NCBI GenBank assembly: GCA_021613375.1
Contig: CM038705.1
Coordinates: forward strand, 7,547,132 to 7,611,131
Length of the DNA: 64,000 bases
Direction of reading: 5' to 3'
DNA from: Megaleporinus macrocephalus
Lineage: Eukaryota; Chordata; Actinopteri; Characiformes; Anostomidae
Both the position numbers and the translations under genes were made by a program. This document shows, in pieces, positions 23,753-37,000 of this stretch. Under the pieces are notes generated by a model. That model saw only the letters and a program-made list of their open reading frames with translations. It did no database searches and had not been told where the DNA came from. Every line of letters starts with the position of its first letter. Within the stretch, counting starts at the first letter, position 1.

Positions 23753-23853
23753 GAATTCTCCCGTTCCACCTTAAATGGTGCAGCAGTCACATTAGAGCGC
23801 CTCAGGCGCTCTAATGTGACTGCTGCACCATTTAAGGTGGAACGGGAAAATTC
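23753..23853. repeat. 101-bp near-perfect palindrome
   Basis: Two 50-bp arms (23753-23802 and 23804-23853) around a single central C; I find one mismatch, near the outer ends. The arms begin GAATTCTCCCGTTCCACCTT. Half-arm relatives occur near 42850 and 45846, which suggests a small foldback family. Confidence 0.95.
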
Positions 23854-24043
23854 CACTGCGCTTGTGAGAAGCCAGATAACCTGACAAGCGAGTTAAGATG
23901 ACTTGTAGCTACAGTTTTAGGTTCTTTTATAGCCTTTAAAGAACTTGGTTGCTCGGTCTTATGGTTAAACCCGCCGTTAGAGGCGAGCCCCACCGGGTTT
24001 TTCAAAATTCCACCCAAATAAATGGAGTGAACCAGAGTGCTTT

Positions 24044-24245
24044 GGTGTCAGACTACTATGTCTGATCCACTCATACCAGCACAACACACACTAGCACACC
24101 AAAACCTTGTCGGAGTCACTGCAGCAGTGAGAATCATCCACCTACCTAATAGTGCATGCTCTGTGGGGGTCCTAACCCATAAAGAACAGGGCGAAAGGGG
24201 AACTACAGTCTGTAAGTGTAGCTCCTGTATGGACAGTGTGTGTAG
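24044..24245. mobile_element. Fragment of palindromic MITE family (GTAAGTG-GAGCTCC ends)
   Basis: Matches the right half of the element at 53938-54471, including TCTGATCCACTCATACCAGC and ACTACAGTCTGTAAGTGTAG. Confidence 0.7.
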
Positions 24246-24365
24246 ATACAAGCACACAAGTAAGTCAAGAAATCAGAGAGTCTGTAAGTTTCTCTGCAAT
24301 ACATCACCTCATAATTTCTGTATTATGCAATATACTTTGAGCAAAACTAGTTTTTTCCAGTTTTA

Positions 24366-24790
24366 AGTGGCCGCTATCTTTTAAAAAGCTGCCACATTGG
24401 ATCAAGAGCAAGTTTTTCCAATGGGAAGTTGGTGATGTAGCATGTTGAAGAAGACCAGAATTGTCTGAGAAGTCAACACAGAGAGTTGCAACAACAACAA
24501 CCACATGGAATAACATGTCCAGTGTTGCTGTCCCTGGTGCTGAACTGCGTCTTCAGATCTGTGTTCAGCACCAGGGACAGCGCGTTGGACATGTTGTCCT
24601 ATGTGGTTGTTGTTGCAACCTTGTGTGTATCAGCTTTCTGTGTTGAAAAGGTTTGAACCATAAGAGAGATTAGAGAGATTGCAATTTCTGACAGTGCTGG
24701 TCTTCTTTCATATGCTGCATCACCACCTTCCCATTGGAAAAACTTCCTCTTGATCCAGTATGGCAGCTTTTAAGATTGCGGCCAGGTTGA
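24366..24790. mobile_element. Long imperfect foldback element, about 425 bp
   Basis: The left arm reads GTGGCCGCTATCTTTTAAAA, then GCAACAACAACAACCACATG and CCCTGGTGCTGAACTGCGTC; the right arm is its inverted copy ending TTTTAAGATTGCGGCCAGG. The centre is near 24555. No ORF. Consistent with a MITE able to form a long hairpin RNA. Confidence 0.85.
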
Positions 24791-24999
24791 GGACATGGCC
24801 TAAAAGATAGGCGCCCTCACTTATTACTTGCTGGGCCATTCAGATTTGTCTTTTTCCGTCTCGTTTCTGAAATAAAAGGGTGTCCTGAGAATTTTTATTA
24901 CCCCTGTATATAATTTAATACAGTTTAAATATCTATACGGTTTTTAAAGAATTATATATCTTGCACACACATATATATGTACATATATATATATATATT

Positions 25000-25150
25000 A
25001 GAGCTGGACCGATCAGCATTTTTGAGGCCGATTCCGATCGCTGATCACCTTTCAGCATGATCGGCCGATAGCCGATACCGATCGAGGGCGGGGCTATATA
25101 TCACGGCAGGCTACATGTAGTTATTAGCGCGAACAAGTCATGAAACATGC
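25000..25150 (-). mobile_element. hAT-like TAGAGATGGA-family end fragment
   Basis: The reverse-orientation right end of the family: GCTGGACCGATCAGCATTTT, then GATCGAGGGCGGGGCTATAT. Truncated on the other side. Confidence 0.65.
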
Positions 25151-25510
25151 TGGACACATGGTTATCTAGAACTTTAAACTCAATCACTTCGACTGTGTTT
25201 TCTTTAGCTTTCTGGCTGTTGCTGCTGCTGTTCTGTTCGTAAAAGTTAAATGTGGTCAGCATGATTTTCTGGGTTATTTGTTTTGTGTTAGCTCTACTGG
25301 TTATTGATACTCAGTGTACTCAACCGCGTGGTGTGATCTTAAATGCCGTATCGGATTAGTAGTGTTAAATGTCCCACGAGACACATTGATTTTACAGAAC
25401 TCTTGGATGAGTTGGTGTCACATACGGTAACAAACTGTCAGATGGACAATGTTTTCTATCAGCGCATGCAGTGAACGGCGTAACCTGTTCTCAAAACCAG
25501 TGTATATGAA

Positions 25511-25800
25511 TGTTGTGGTGGAAATAGTGACAGAAAAATAAGTCTCGATCAGAATGAGTAACAAGATTTATTTTGAGGAAAGACAATGTAAGGTACAGAA
25601 TCTTCTCCTACCCTGGAACAGTGCCACAGTATCTTATATAGTTTTCCAAAACCAGTTCCCCCGGAACCCACCCCTGGCTTCCGTAACATCTTATAAGGCC
25701 AAAAGAGCAAACCCGTGTGACACGTCAACTCTTCTAAGAGCTAGTCAGTGCAATTCTAGCATATGTCTCCTCTTTAGCTGGTTTTAACAGGTTTTGAGAG
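25511..25800 (-). mobile_element. Candidate solo LTR
   Basis: Read on the minus strand it shows a TATA-like CTATATAAGATA near 25640, then AATAAA near 25565, then a pyrimidine-rich end with CA near 25515. This is the U3-R-U5 order of a long terminal repeat. Outer limits and target duplication were not found, so the call is tentative. Confidence 0.35.
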
Positions 25801-26074
25801 ACCCTTTCTGACGCCGAAGAGGGAGACGACCCTGAGAAGAACAGATAGCGGAGCAGCGCTGACGTGCACTCCTCCGTACGCGCACACACTACTCACACAC
25901 GGGCCTGTTTCTTCTGATAGTGGGAGATACAGAGAGAGACAGAGACTAAGAAAGAACAGAGGCCTAGAGCATATTCTATAAATCCATGGATAAAATGATT
26001 GATTATGAATCATTTCAATAGACCAAATTTCCATCTCAGTGTGTGTATGTATATATATATATATATATATATAT

Positions 26075-26745
26075 AATAAGAGTGCTGGATGATTTTCAGA
26101 TTACAGTTTAAGCACAATTTTCAAAATAGTGTAATTGAGAACTACATCAGAAGAGATTTTATCTTCTGAAAGTCATACGAACGCAAAAATCAGCCTTCTT
26201 ACCTTGGTTACCTTGGTTACCGGCGCTTTCAACAGACCAACACAAACTCATTTTCAAAACAAAGCAGCGAGCCAGAATGGATGCAGCCAATGGATGGAAC
26301 TGATGGAACTGGTTTTGTGAAGTCAGATGTGAAACAAAACCATGTAATGTGTAGACTGTGTCGAAAGTCTGTTGCCACCAAAAGTAGCAGCACAACACAT
26401 TTGTTGCAGCACCTACGACACAAACACCATGAGGAACAGGAGCAGAGCCTGAAACAGCCAGCTGCTCTTCGACTCCCAAGGCTCCCCTAAAAGACAGCTA
26501 ATGTTAGCCGCAAAATTTTCCAGTGCCGCCCTGTACGACAAAAGTAGAGACCGTTGGAAAGCAATAACATATCTCATATCGCACAAGACATGATCCCTCA
26601 AAAATAAATGTACAAGTTTAAAAGTTCTAGTTTTATAAAAAATAAAAGAATTAAACTTTTTTCAGTTGTTTTGCAAGAACTAAAACAATCAAAATCGTAA
26701 TCGAGAGATTTTTTTATTCCCCCAATATCACCCAGCCCTGTATAT
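26075..26745 (+). mobile_element. hAT remnant carrying a BED-type zinc finger
   Basis: The right end, CCCAATATCACCCAGCCCTG, is a hAT-type terminus. Internally, the frame at 26281-26490 encodes a BED finger. The catalytic part of the transposase is absent. Confidence 0.7.
26281..26490 (+). pseudogene. BED zinc-finger fragment of a hAT transposase
   Basis: Contains NHVMCRLCRKSVATK, then THLLQHLRHKHHEE, the Cys-Cys-His-His layout of ZBED/hAT DNA-binding domains. It stops soon after, with no downstream dimerisation or DDE region. Confidence 0.75.
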
Positions 26746-26759
26746 GTATATATGTGAAG

Positions 26760-27271
26760 TAGGGGTGTGCCATATCGTATTGTACACAATAATATCACCA
26801 ACATTTTTGAATATGGTGAATGATATTTTACCCTGAAATATCATGCCATATCACCCATCCCTAATTATCACATCAGGTACTACTTTTACTGGTTTTAGCA
26901 AAAGAAAAATTCATACTTTTCTCATTTCTCATTATATCTACTAGAGACAGATTTTATCTCTCCAGTATCATTCACTTTACTTCAGTCCTGGATATATGGA
27001 GATATTTGGAGTGTATTATTTAGTATCGGGACATTCTGGATCATTGACTTCTGTTACAATCTGATGAATTCTTGTATTTAATATCTCAGTTAGGGGTGTG
27101 CTATATCATATCATATGCAACAATACAATTTAATTTTCATTTTGTTGCAGTAGTAAATTCTTGAAATATTTTTTTAAATGCAATGTTTTGTCATATCGCC
27201 AAGAGTATCGTTATCGCAAAAATACCATGAAATATCGTGAGATTATTGTAGGGCCATATCGCCCACCCCTA
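26760..27271. mobile_element. hAT-type MITE (TAGGGGTGGGCGATAT family), copy 2
   Basis: A 512-bp element flanked by ATGTGAAG (26752-26759) and ATGTGAAC (27272-27279), an 8-bp duplication with one change. Ends TAGGGGTGTGCCATAT and ATATCGCCCACCCCTA. Confidence 0.88.
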
Positions 27272-27446
27272 ATGTGAACTGTTAACGCTAAAAAACTCAT
27301 AAGATGCATTTTGAACGCAGTATGCTTTCCTGAGTATGTCACAGATATTGGTCCTATCTTTAATAACCCCATTTTAGCTTGTTTCATTAAGTGTGTGATG
27401 TAGTCTGTAATAATTAGTAAAAAGTTTCTAAATGTACTGTTTCATA

Positions 27447-27692
27447 TATCGTCACTGTCCAATGAAAAACAATTTCCAAAATTGCAACTTTACAAGAGAG
27501 ACCAAAAACATACTTTATTTTCAATATAAGTCAATGGAACCAGAATGTTTTCCAAGCTATTTTGAAGCACTTCTATTGGTTCAGTTGTCATGAAATTTTC
27601 ACACAACACAATCATTGGCGTGTTCAAATGATATAGAAAACTCAAAATCGACAAAAATGGCGCTACATATTTTTCATTGGACAGCGACGATA
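27447..27692. mobile_element. Small MITE with inverted ends (copy 2)
   Basis: Left TATCGTCACTGTCCAATGAA and right TTCATTGGACAGCGACGATA are inverted repeats of about 20 bp. It sits between two hAT MITEs upstream of the znf687 coding start. Confidence 0.85.
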
Positions 27693-27754
27693 TGCAAATA
27701 CATCCCATTTTAAATGGATTGTTTTTGTGATGTCATATATACATGTGCTCCATG

Positions 27755-28252
27755 TAGGAGTAGGCGATATGGCCCTACAATAATATCCCAATATTTTATG
27801 GTATTTTTGTGATAACGATACTCTTGGCGATATGACAAAATATTAAATAAAAAAATAATAATTTCAAGAATACACTACTGCAACAAAATGAAAATAAAAT
27901 TATATTATTACAAACGATATGATATGGCACACCCCTAACTGAGATATTAAAAAATACAAGAATTTTCATCAGATTGTAACAGAAGTCAATGATCCAGAAT
28001 GTCACGATACTAAATAATACACTCCAAATATCTCAATATATCCAGGACTGAAGTAAAGTGAATGATACTGGAGATAAACTCAGGAAATAAGAAAAGTGTG
28101 AATTTTTCTTTTTCTAAAAACAGTAAAAGTAGTACCTGATGTGATAATTAGTGATGGGTGATATGGCACGGTATTTCAGGGTATAATATCGTTCACCATA
28201 TTAAAAAATGTTGGTGATATTATTGTGTATGATACAATATGACACACCCCTA
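27755..28252. mobile_element. hAT-type MITE (TAGGGGTGGGCGATAT family), copy 3
   Basis: Runs from TAGGAGTAGGCGATATGGCC to GACACACCCCTA, about 110 bp before the znf687 coding exon. No clear target duplication remains. Confidence 0.83.
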
Positions 28253-28359
28253 GTGCCACCTTTGCTTCATTACTGAAAATGGTTCATTAATACAGCTCAG
28301 ACGCTGTAGCTTTAGCTCAGCTCGCTAATATATGTTGCCTCTGTTTCTTTTACTTGTAG

Positions 28360-30574
28360 GCATCTGTTGGTCACAGAGTAATGGGTGACATGAAGACACC
28401 AGATTTTGATGACCTTCTGGCAGCATTTGATATTCCAGACATTGATGCCAAAGAGGCAATTCAGTCTGACACAAGGGAGCCTGATGGAAGTCACAGCGAA
28501 TCGAGTGCGGGTGGAAAGGAGAGGAGTGAAACTCAAAGACCCATCGCTTCTTCAGAGGTCTGTGAAAACACTCCTGTAGGTTCTCATGACCCTTCCACGG
28601 TCAGTGTGATCGTGAAGAACAGTGTGTCCTCCGATGCGTACGTCAGTGGGGAAGAAGAGGAGCAGGAACAGGACATGACGGGGCAGGTAGGTGATGTTCT
28701 GGATGGGGAGAACAGAACTGGAGGAGAGGCTGTGCAGTCTCACCAGCTTGGTCCCAGAGCACACAGCCTGTCACCACCCGACTCTCCTATCCATAATGGA
28801 TTCAGTGCTGCCTCAGATAGACTTGCCAAGCCTCCCCTGCTCATGAGTCAACCTCTAATGCAGCCCCGTGGCCAGCTTTGGTCCTCATGCTCTCCTAGAA
28901 CAGCCAGTGAAGGTGATGAGAGCAACCATGACAGCAGTTCCTCTAGTCACTCTGTGATCTTTCCACCTCCCGTTTCAGCTCCTTCCCCAAGTTTGATCGG
29001 CCTCCTTCCACCCAAGTTGGAGAAAAATGAAGTAGAACATCCTACTTCCGCTTCTCACGTCACCCCCTTAGCTCAGTCTTTACACAACACCTCGAGGACC
29101 GGAGTCCCTCGTCTGTTGTCCGAGGACGAAGAATCGGAACCAGACCTGGGAAGCCCTCCTCTCTTGATCCAGGAGAGTCCGGAGGGCCAAACATCATCCT
29201 CTCCCAGGTTTCCATGCAGACACAGGAGCTCTACAGAGCTGCAGCCCCTGTCTCCATCTTCCCCAACTTTGCCCATCAGTAACACCCAAGCTGAAGAAGC
29301 GACGGCCATAGGCCTGATTCCCTCTGTCTCCCGTCAGACTCCCACACAAAATGGAGACGTCCCCACTTCTGTGATGGAAAAAACGGACCCATCTAATGAG
29401 GAGCAATACCCGGAGCATGTTATCGAAGAGAGGGACTCTCCTGAAAGCCCTGAACCGGAAAGGCCTCCTGCCCAATGCAACATCAATCCTGCCAGTCCCT
29501 CTAAATCTCTGTCCCCTGCCCAGCCAGATGCGAAAGAGCCAACAGGGGACAGAACAACGGAGGTTCCTAGCAAGGACAAGACTGCAGCGAACGAGGAGAG
29601 TGCGCAAGAGTGTGGCCCAAACTTTCAAAGCAATTCTGAAAAATCGGAGAAATGTGTAAAACCAGACCCTGAAAAACAGCAACCCTCAGAACCTGCAGTT
29701 GGAGCTCCTGTCGCTGGGAAAAGCTCAGGCACAGCACCTTCTAGGCCACTCAAAGTCCGAATCAAGACAGTCAAGACATCTACGGGCAACGTCACCCGTT
29801 CTGTTTCCAGGGTGGGGGGTAAAGGAGCTGCAGCCGGTGCCTCTAAAGGCTCTGACGGCCCCAAGACTCAGCTAGGGGGCCGTAAGGCGGTCAGCAGGCC
29901 TAAGAGATCCGCATCCGCTATGTCAGGACAGCCTGCAGTGCTGCCTGTGTCAACGTTGCAAGACGCTAGCACGGCCATGTTGTTTGCAGCTAGCAAGGTA
30001 CAGAAGGTGGCTGCTACTTTATCGTTCTCTAGTGTCACAAAAGCAACGACCCTGCCTTCTGGTTCCTCCCCATCCATGTCCTCCTCGGCCACAGGCGTCA
30101 ACGTCCGCTCCTTGGGTTTGAAACCGGTTTACGGCTCTGCGCCTTCAGCCAAAGCCACGTCCGTTGTGAACAGCACGGGAGCTGTGATCTCCCGCAGCCA
30201 GTCCAGCCTGGTGGAGGCTTTCAACAAGATCCTCAACAGCAAGAACCCGCTGCCCAGCTACCAGCCCGACCTCTCGATTCCACCGCCAGCAGAGTGGGGT
30301 CTAGGCGTCCCTCCCTCGGGTTACCGCTGTCTGGAGTGCGGCGATGCTTTTGCCCTGGAGCGCAGCCTGGCTAGACACTACGACCGGCGCTCACTACGAA
30401 TCGAGGTCACCTGTAATCACTGCTCGAAACGCTTGGCCTTCTTTAACAAGTGCAGCCTGCTGCTTCATGCCCGGGAGCACAAAGAGAAAGGGTTGGTCAT
30501 GCAGTGCTCTCATCTGGTCATGAGACCTGTCAGCATGGAGCAGATGATTGGCCAGCAGGATACGGTGCCTATAG
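28360..30574 (+). CDS. znf687: znf687 large first coding exon
   Basis: Acceptor TACTTGTAG|GCATC, 21 nt of 5' UTR, then ATG at 28381; donor ATAG|GTGAGT. It encodes the conserved acidic N-terminal motif, a long Ser/Pro-rich low-complexity region and the first two fingers ([20 protein letters not shown] and [20 protein letters not shown] with downstream His). Confidence 0.96.
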
Positions 30575-31853
30575 GTGAGTTGTAGGGATGTTACAGGTAC
30601 AACTTGGTGGTTGTATGTTTAAGCCATGAGTTTTCCTTTCTCATCCCTGAAGAACTTTACAGGTTCCTCTGTTTCTAACCAGACCTGACTGATCAGAAGG
30701 TCTAATCAGTTAAAGAGTCAGTAGCGTTTTTGAGGCTGATCACCTTTCAGCGCGATTGGCCGATAGCCGATATAGGGCTACATGTAGTTATTAGCGCAAG
30801 CAAGTCATGAAACATGGTCTAAACTGGTTTATTACCATTTTTAACGAGCACATATGAAACAGCATAATGTTTTTAACAAAATTAACAGTAAATAAACAAA
30901 GTAAATCAAACAAATATCTCCAATACTGCAATCATTACATTTAGACCCTTAATTTAAAATGAAAAAAGCAAATTAAATACATGCAGTCAAAACTGAAGTC
31001 ATTAAACTTTAGTCAGTCTGTGGAAAATAAAAGGGTATGTATTTCCACCTAGTGGTTCAGATAGGAATTGCAGGGAGCTGACCCGAGGGGGTTTCAAGGA
31101 GGTCTCCTCTTCCTGGATGAAACGCTAGCTGTAAATACAGAATTAGGCTCATTGGTTTAATGCCATCAATCGGCTGGAAATTTTGGCCGATCACCGATCG
31201 CATATTTTGATTAAAAATCGGGCGATACTGATACATAGCCTATCGATCCTTCCATCTCTAGTCAGAATATTTATTCGCAGCTGTACAAGGAGTTTGTATT
31301 GATAACATTAGTCCCAACCAGGCTCACACCTGTGATATTCTAGAGAGAGTGTGCTACCTTGCAGTGAACGCTACTTGTGTTGTACTCAAAGCCCCGTTAA
31401 ATTAAGGTGAGGAGGCTTATCTACTCACTTTAGGCTTTGTTTTTCGAATGGGTCGCTCCCCTGTAATGTGGGATGTAAAGTCCAGTCTGGGTCTTGGCAC
31501 CACTGTATCCAAACCCTTAGTCAATGCCAGGGGGCCAGATGTCTGCAGAGTAGATCTTTTATTTCTCACGTAATTGTACAAGTAAACTGAGCCCTAATGG
31601 TAATATATAGGCTTCCACACATCAGAACTTGGCCAACGATAGGAACAACGAAGCACAGGTGTGACACTGATGTGCCTCAGTTTGGACTTTGCTTTCAATG
31701 GGCCACTCATCTGTAACGTAGAGATGAGAAGTCCAGTCCGGGTCATGGCACCATTGTCGTATCCAAAGCCTGAATCAACGCCAGGGGGGCAGATGTCTGC
31801 AGAGTAGATCTTTTATTTATCATGTAGTTGTATGAATAACTGGACCAAAAGAG

Positions 31854-31921
<68 letters not shown>

Positions 31922-33313
31922 AAGGAAGCATTGAACGCTTCCCTAGCCGCTAAGACAATCCCATGATGCAACACAGGCATATCTCTGAGCTATTTTGATT
32001 CTCTCTGGAGTTTTAATGTGTTTCTGGTCATATAATCACACAAAACAGTATTTTATTATCAACTCTGTAACGAGTCCTTCACCATTTAGCAGTTTTATAC
32101 TCCAGACATTAGCATTTATGCTAGCAGATTTTTAAGCCTCTGGCTATTGTTTTGGATGCTGGCCGGTAGCTTAGCAACCAGCTAAACCACCGGTCACATG
32201 CTGCAGTGGGCGGGAACAAGCCGTGACGCAGTCTCTGTCTAACTAGAGCGTCTCAGTAATCTGTTTTATGAGGAGAGATGAGGAGAGAACACTGATACTT
32301 ACACAGCTGCTACCTAGACAGCCTACTTACACACTCACTAGGGTTTGAGACACACCCACTATATAGTCTTCCAAAATCAACCATATATGAACAGGCAGAA
32401 ATAGAACGACCCAACTGTCCTGGGTTTCCTGGGCATAGTTTCACAGCAAAGCCATGCAATACAAACAATTAAGAGTATTGTAGTGTATAATAGAGCACTA
32501 CATTTAGTCAGTTGCTCTCTATCGCCCTCTATCTCTCTGTCCTCTATACTGGGGAGCACCAAATGGAGAACAAAATAAGGACAATAAGACACACAAGATC
32601 TTGCAGGCTGTTTAAATATGAGAGCTCCAGCAAATACACTTGTTAGGCATGTCCTGGTGTAACGTCCAGACCAGTTTCAGTCTTTATATTATAAATCTAG
32701 TTTGAATGGCTGAAGTCACAACCAAATAGTATTCAAAACAGTCACAATACAGTGTTTCATCCATATCATGCAGACCTGTTTGTTACCCACTTCTTCGTAT
32801 CTGACAGTTGAATAGAAGGCCAGGGTTTGTTTGTGTTTGTGGAAAAGTATGGATTAGGGAAAGCTGAATGATTTATTATTATGAGATTGTGGATGCCGTT
32901 GATTTTTAGATTATTTATCCTCTTAACTAGTTTTAACTGAGGAAATGTAACATTTAAAGGCATTCAAATGTTCATGTCATTTAATATAAAATGTTTAAGA
33001 TGATGATCCAATACAACGGAGCCTCTAAGTCACAATGCTGCACATAAAAGCCACAGTCTGAGGCAGTACAATCTGAAGCAGTGATCTGAGAGTGTTCTTA
33101 GAAAACCTCTTCTCAGAAGTGTTCGCTGTTGCGCTGTTTATTTTATCATCCTGCAGTAACTTCATATCTGAAATGAACTGCTCTGCTCCTTATCTGCAGG
33201 TGTGCTCTCCCCATCTCTACTGGCCTGCTCTGCTTTGCCCGCAGCTAAGGAGGAAACCTGTGGAATATTTGATAACAGGTAATAACCACTGTGACCTTCT
33301 TATATACATAAGC

Positions 33314-33403
<90 letters not shown>

Positions 33404-33964
33404 GCCTCATCAGTGGTCACAGGGCGCTGCCCACAGGACACTGTTGGCTGGATGTTGCTGGTTGGTGGACGATTCTCTGGGGCCCTGACCAATAAAGAAC
33501 AGGGTAACAGAGTATATAGAGAATCAGATGAACTACTGTCTATAAGTGTAGAACTACAAAGTGCACCTATGTGGTAAGTGGAGCAGATAAAATGCGCATA
33601 TATATATATATGTTGGAAATGACCTTCTGCCTCAAGTGAAGGTCACGAGTGATGGAAGGATGGAGCGGGAGGTTGATGAGCGGATCAGTTCAGCGTCTGC
33701 AGTGATGCGGGCTCTGTACCGGTCTGTGCTGGTGAAGAGAGAACTGAGCCAAAAGGCGATGCTCTCGATTTACTGGTCAATCTACGTTCCTACTCTCACC
33801 TTTGGTCACGAGCTCTGGGTAGTGGCCGAAAGAACGAGATCTCAGATACAAGCTGCCCAAATGAGTTTTCTCCATGCTGTTTCGGGTCTCACCCTCAAAG
33901 ATAGAGTGAGGAGCTCGATTAAACGGGGGAGGCTCATAGTCAAGCCGCTACTCCTCCGTATATG

Positions 33965-34025
<61 letters not shown>

Positions 34026-37000
34026 CATGCATTGTATCAGCTCCACTTACCACATAGGTGAGAGAGAGAGAGAGAGAGGTGGTTTTCAGGCTATATATAC
34101 CTAACTCAAGTCATAGCTATAAAGCTGGTATATGCTAGTTATTGATTAATCTTGCTGGAATATTTTTAAAATCACTTGGCAAAATCCAAAATATGTCAGT
34201 TTATCACCTGTTCTTCGCCACTTCTCCAAACATCACTGTAGTGTGAGGTTGTTGTGAAAGAGCACCGTACTCACTGACTGTTTCTTTGTAATTTAGCTGT
34301 TTGTGCTGTTTTGATGTGCTGCTTGTGCTGCAGGTGTCCGGAGTGCAGAAGTCCTTTCAGCTCCGCAGAAGAACTGGCTGCACACTTCCAGGAAGTTAAT
34401 CCCAGCGGCTCTGACGCAGTGAGTGTGTGTCGTATGTGTGTTATTTTGTGGTTACATAATTTTCCTAGAATAAGAAGGTGTATATATTTGTTACGTGACT
34501 TAAGAAATTAAAGACTTGCTGTTATTGAGTTATAAGTTTGGAGATGCAGTAACTGAGTGATATACAGTCTACAGGAGAAAGTCTGAAGATGCCTAATGCA
34601 GGAATGTTGTTCAGCACTTGTTCAGAATGTGCAGTAGGTTGTAAAATTGTTTACTCTGTTGATCTCCTGCTGCTGCAGTTACAGTCAAATTAAATTCATT
34701 AGTTAATTAATTATGAATTATTCTGTCTGTGTTTTTTCATGTTGTGAATTTAGTGTACATCTAATTTATGGATAATATTTTTGAAAAGAGAGACCAGCCC
34801 TTAGGTTGTTTGATATTGTCCAGTCTGGCCCCCTTTGAGTTTTTGGTCATAGAATCATGATTAGATTAAGTTCTTCCACACCAGACCTCACCCAACCAGC
34901 CAGTATGGAGCTGCTTGGTGTGCTGGGACACAGTCAGTCCTGCTGGACAGCAGAACAAGTTCTTCCCTAAACTGTTCTCACAATATCAGAAGCAAACAAT
35001 TGTCCATGTCTTGGACTAACTAATCCCTGGAAAACACCCCTATAGCATTATCCCTCCTCCACCAAACTTTATAGTCAGCACAGTACAGATAGGCAGGTAA
35101 TGTTCTCCTGGTATTCTTCAAACCCAGACCCATACTGAGCGTGATTGGTCACTCCACAGAACTGTTTTTGTCTGTTTCAAAAAATCTATATATATAGAAT
35201 ATTCCTGAAGTCTTGTGATTGTATTGGCACTTTTGACTGTTTGTGTTCTAGAGCTGTATGCAGTGCTCTCCTCCGATGCCTCTGTGGAACTCCTGCAGCG
35301 AGACGGCTCACCGGCGGATTCACCAGAAGCTGCCCCCTCTCGTCTGTCCTGAGTGCGGCCTTGTCTTCCAGGCCCAAAACGTAGAGGCTCATGTGAAGCA
35401 CACCTGCCTGCACTACACACGGCAGCTCGGATACAGGTACATATGCACATGTTTCAAGTGTGGTGTGAGTGGATCAGGCACAGCAGTGCTGCTGCTGCTG
35501 GAGTGTTTAAACACCTCAGTCCCACTACTGGACTAAATATAGTCCACCAACCAAAACACCCAGCCGTCAGTGACCTGTGGGCAGCGTCCTGTGACCACTG
35601 ATGAAGGTCTATAGGATGTCTGATGTAAACTGTGCAGCAGCACATGAGCTATCATTTCTGACTTTACATCTCCAAGGTCGACCAGCATGTATGAGTGTCT
35701 AATAGAGAGGACAGTGAGTGGACACAGTGTTTAGAAACTATATCAGCACCGCAGTGTCTGATCCACTCGTACCCGAGAGGTGTACTTAATGAAGTGACTG
35801 GTCAGTGTATGACTTACATCTCTATGTGAAATAGGGCTGTGTATTAGCAAGAACCTGGCGCTACAATACGTATCGTGATACAGCGGTCACGATATAATAT
35901 ATTGTGATATACTGCGAGACTGCAAGCAAAATGATATATTGCGATTTTTAAAAAAAATACTTCTATTAAAACACATCACTGTATGAACAGGTTTGCCAAT
36001 ACTTACAAGAGCATTGCACCCTTGTGCTGCTTATTAATGTTGGAGTGGAGCTGAATATGGATTACAACACTGCCATCTAGTGGTCAGAGGTTTAAACCCA
36101 ACCCACAACGAGTCACTGTATACCCAGAATCTGTGTATCAATACTGTGTTTTTGAGAATAGATACAGTATCACCAAACATAATATCCCGATATTCGATAT
36201 TTCAATATTTTCTTACATCCCTAATGTGAAAGGCGGCCCTCTTTAGTGCCAGTGTTCTATCGTTTCTCTGTCTCTGCAGGTGTACCTGTTGCCAGCTGGT
36301 GTTTGGAGGTGTGAATAGTTTGACTGCCGTGAAGACTCACATACAGACAGCTCATTGTGAAGTCTTCCATAAATGCCCCGCCTGCCCAATGGCCTTCAAA
36401 TCTGCCCCCAGCGCTGATGCCCACTGTGCGGCCCAGCACCCCACACTCACGGACGCGGCCAAACAGTCCAAGTGGGTACCGATATGCCTGTTCGGTTGAT
36501 GTTGTAGGTGGGTTCTGTTAGAAGGTTAACGTATGTCATGTGTCCCCCCCCTACTTGTTACACAGGGAGATCTATAAATGCGTGCTGTGTCAGACAGTTT
36601 TTACCCAGAAAGCCCTGCTCAACCTCCATTTCGACACTCACCTGGCAAAGCAGAAGGTTCACGTGTTTAAATGTCCTGACTGCAACAAGCTGTTCACTCA
36701 GAGAGCCTCACTGCTGGCACACGTGAAGGTAAGGCTTCTATTTTATTTGCAAATTAGATTTTGATAGGTTAGACCAGTTCTCCTGGGGGTTTCAGCTCTA
36801 GGAGTGGAACAGAGGACTGTGTTATTGATCTCATTATAGATCATGTCTATCACATGTATCACCAGTAGGGCTGGGCGATATATCGAGTTTTTAAGAAATG
36901 TCAATATATTTTTATATGAGATATAAGATGAGACAATATCGTTTCTAGGGCTGGGTATCACCACTGATTTCCCGGATCGATTCGATCCCGATTCACAAGG

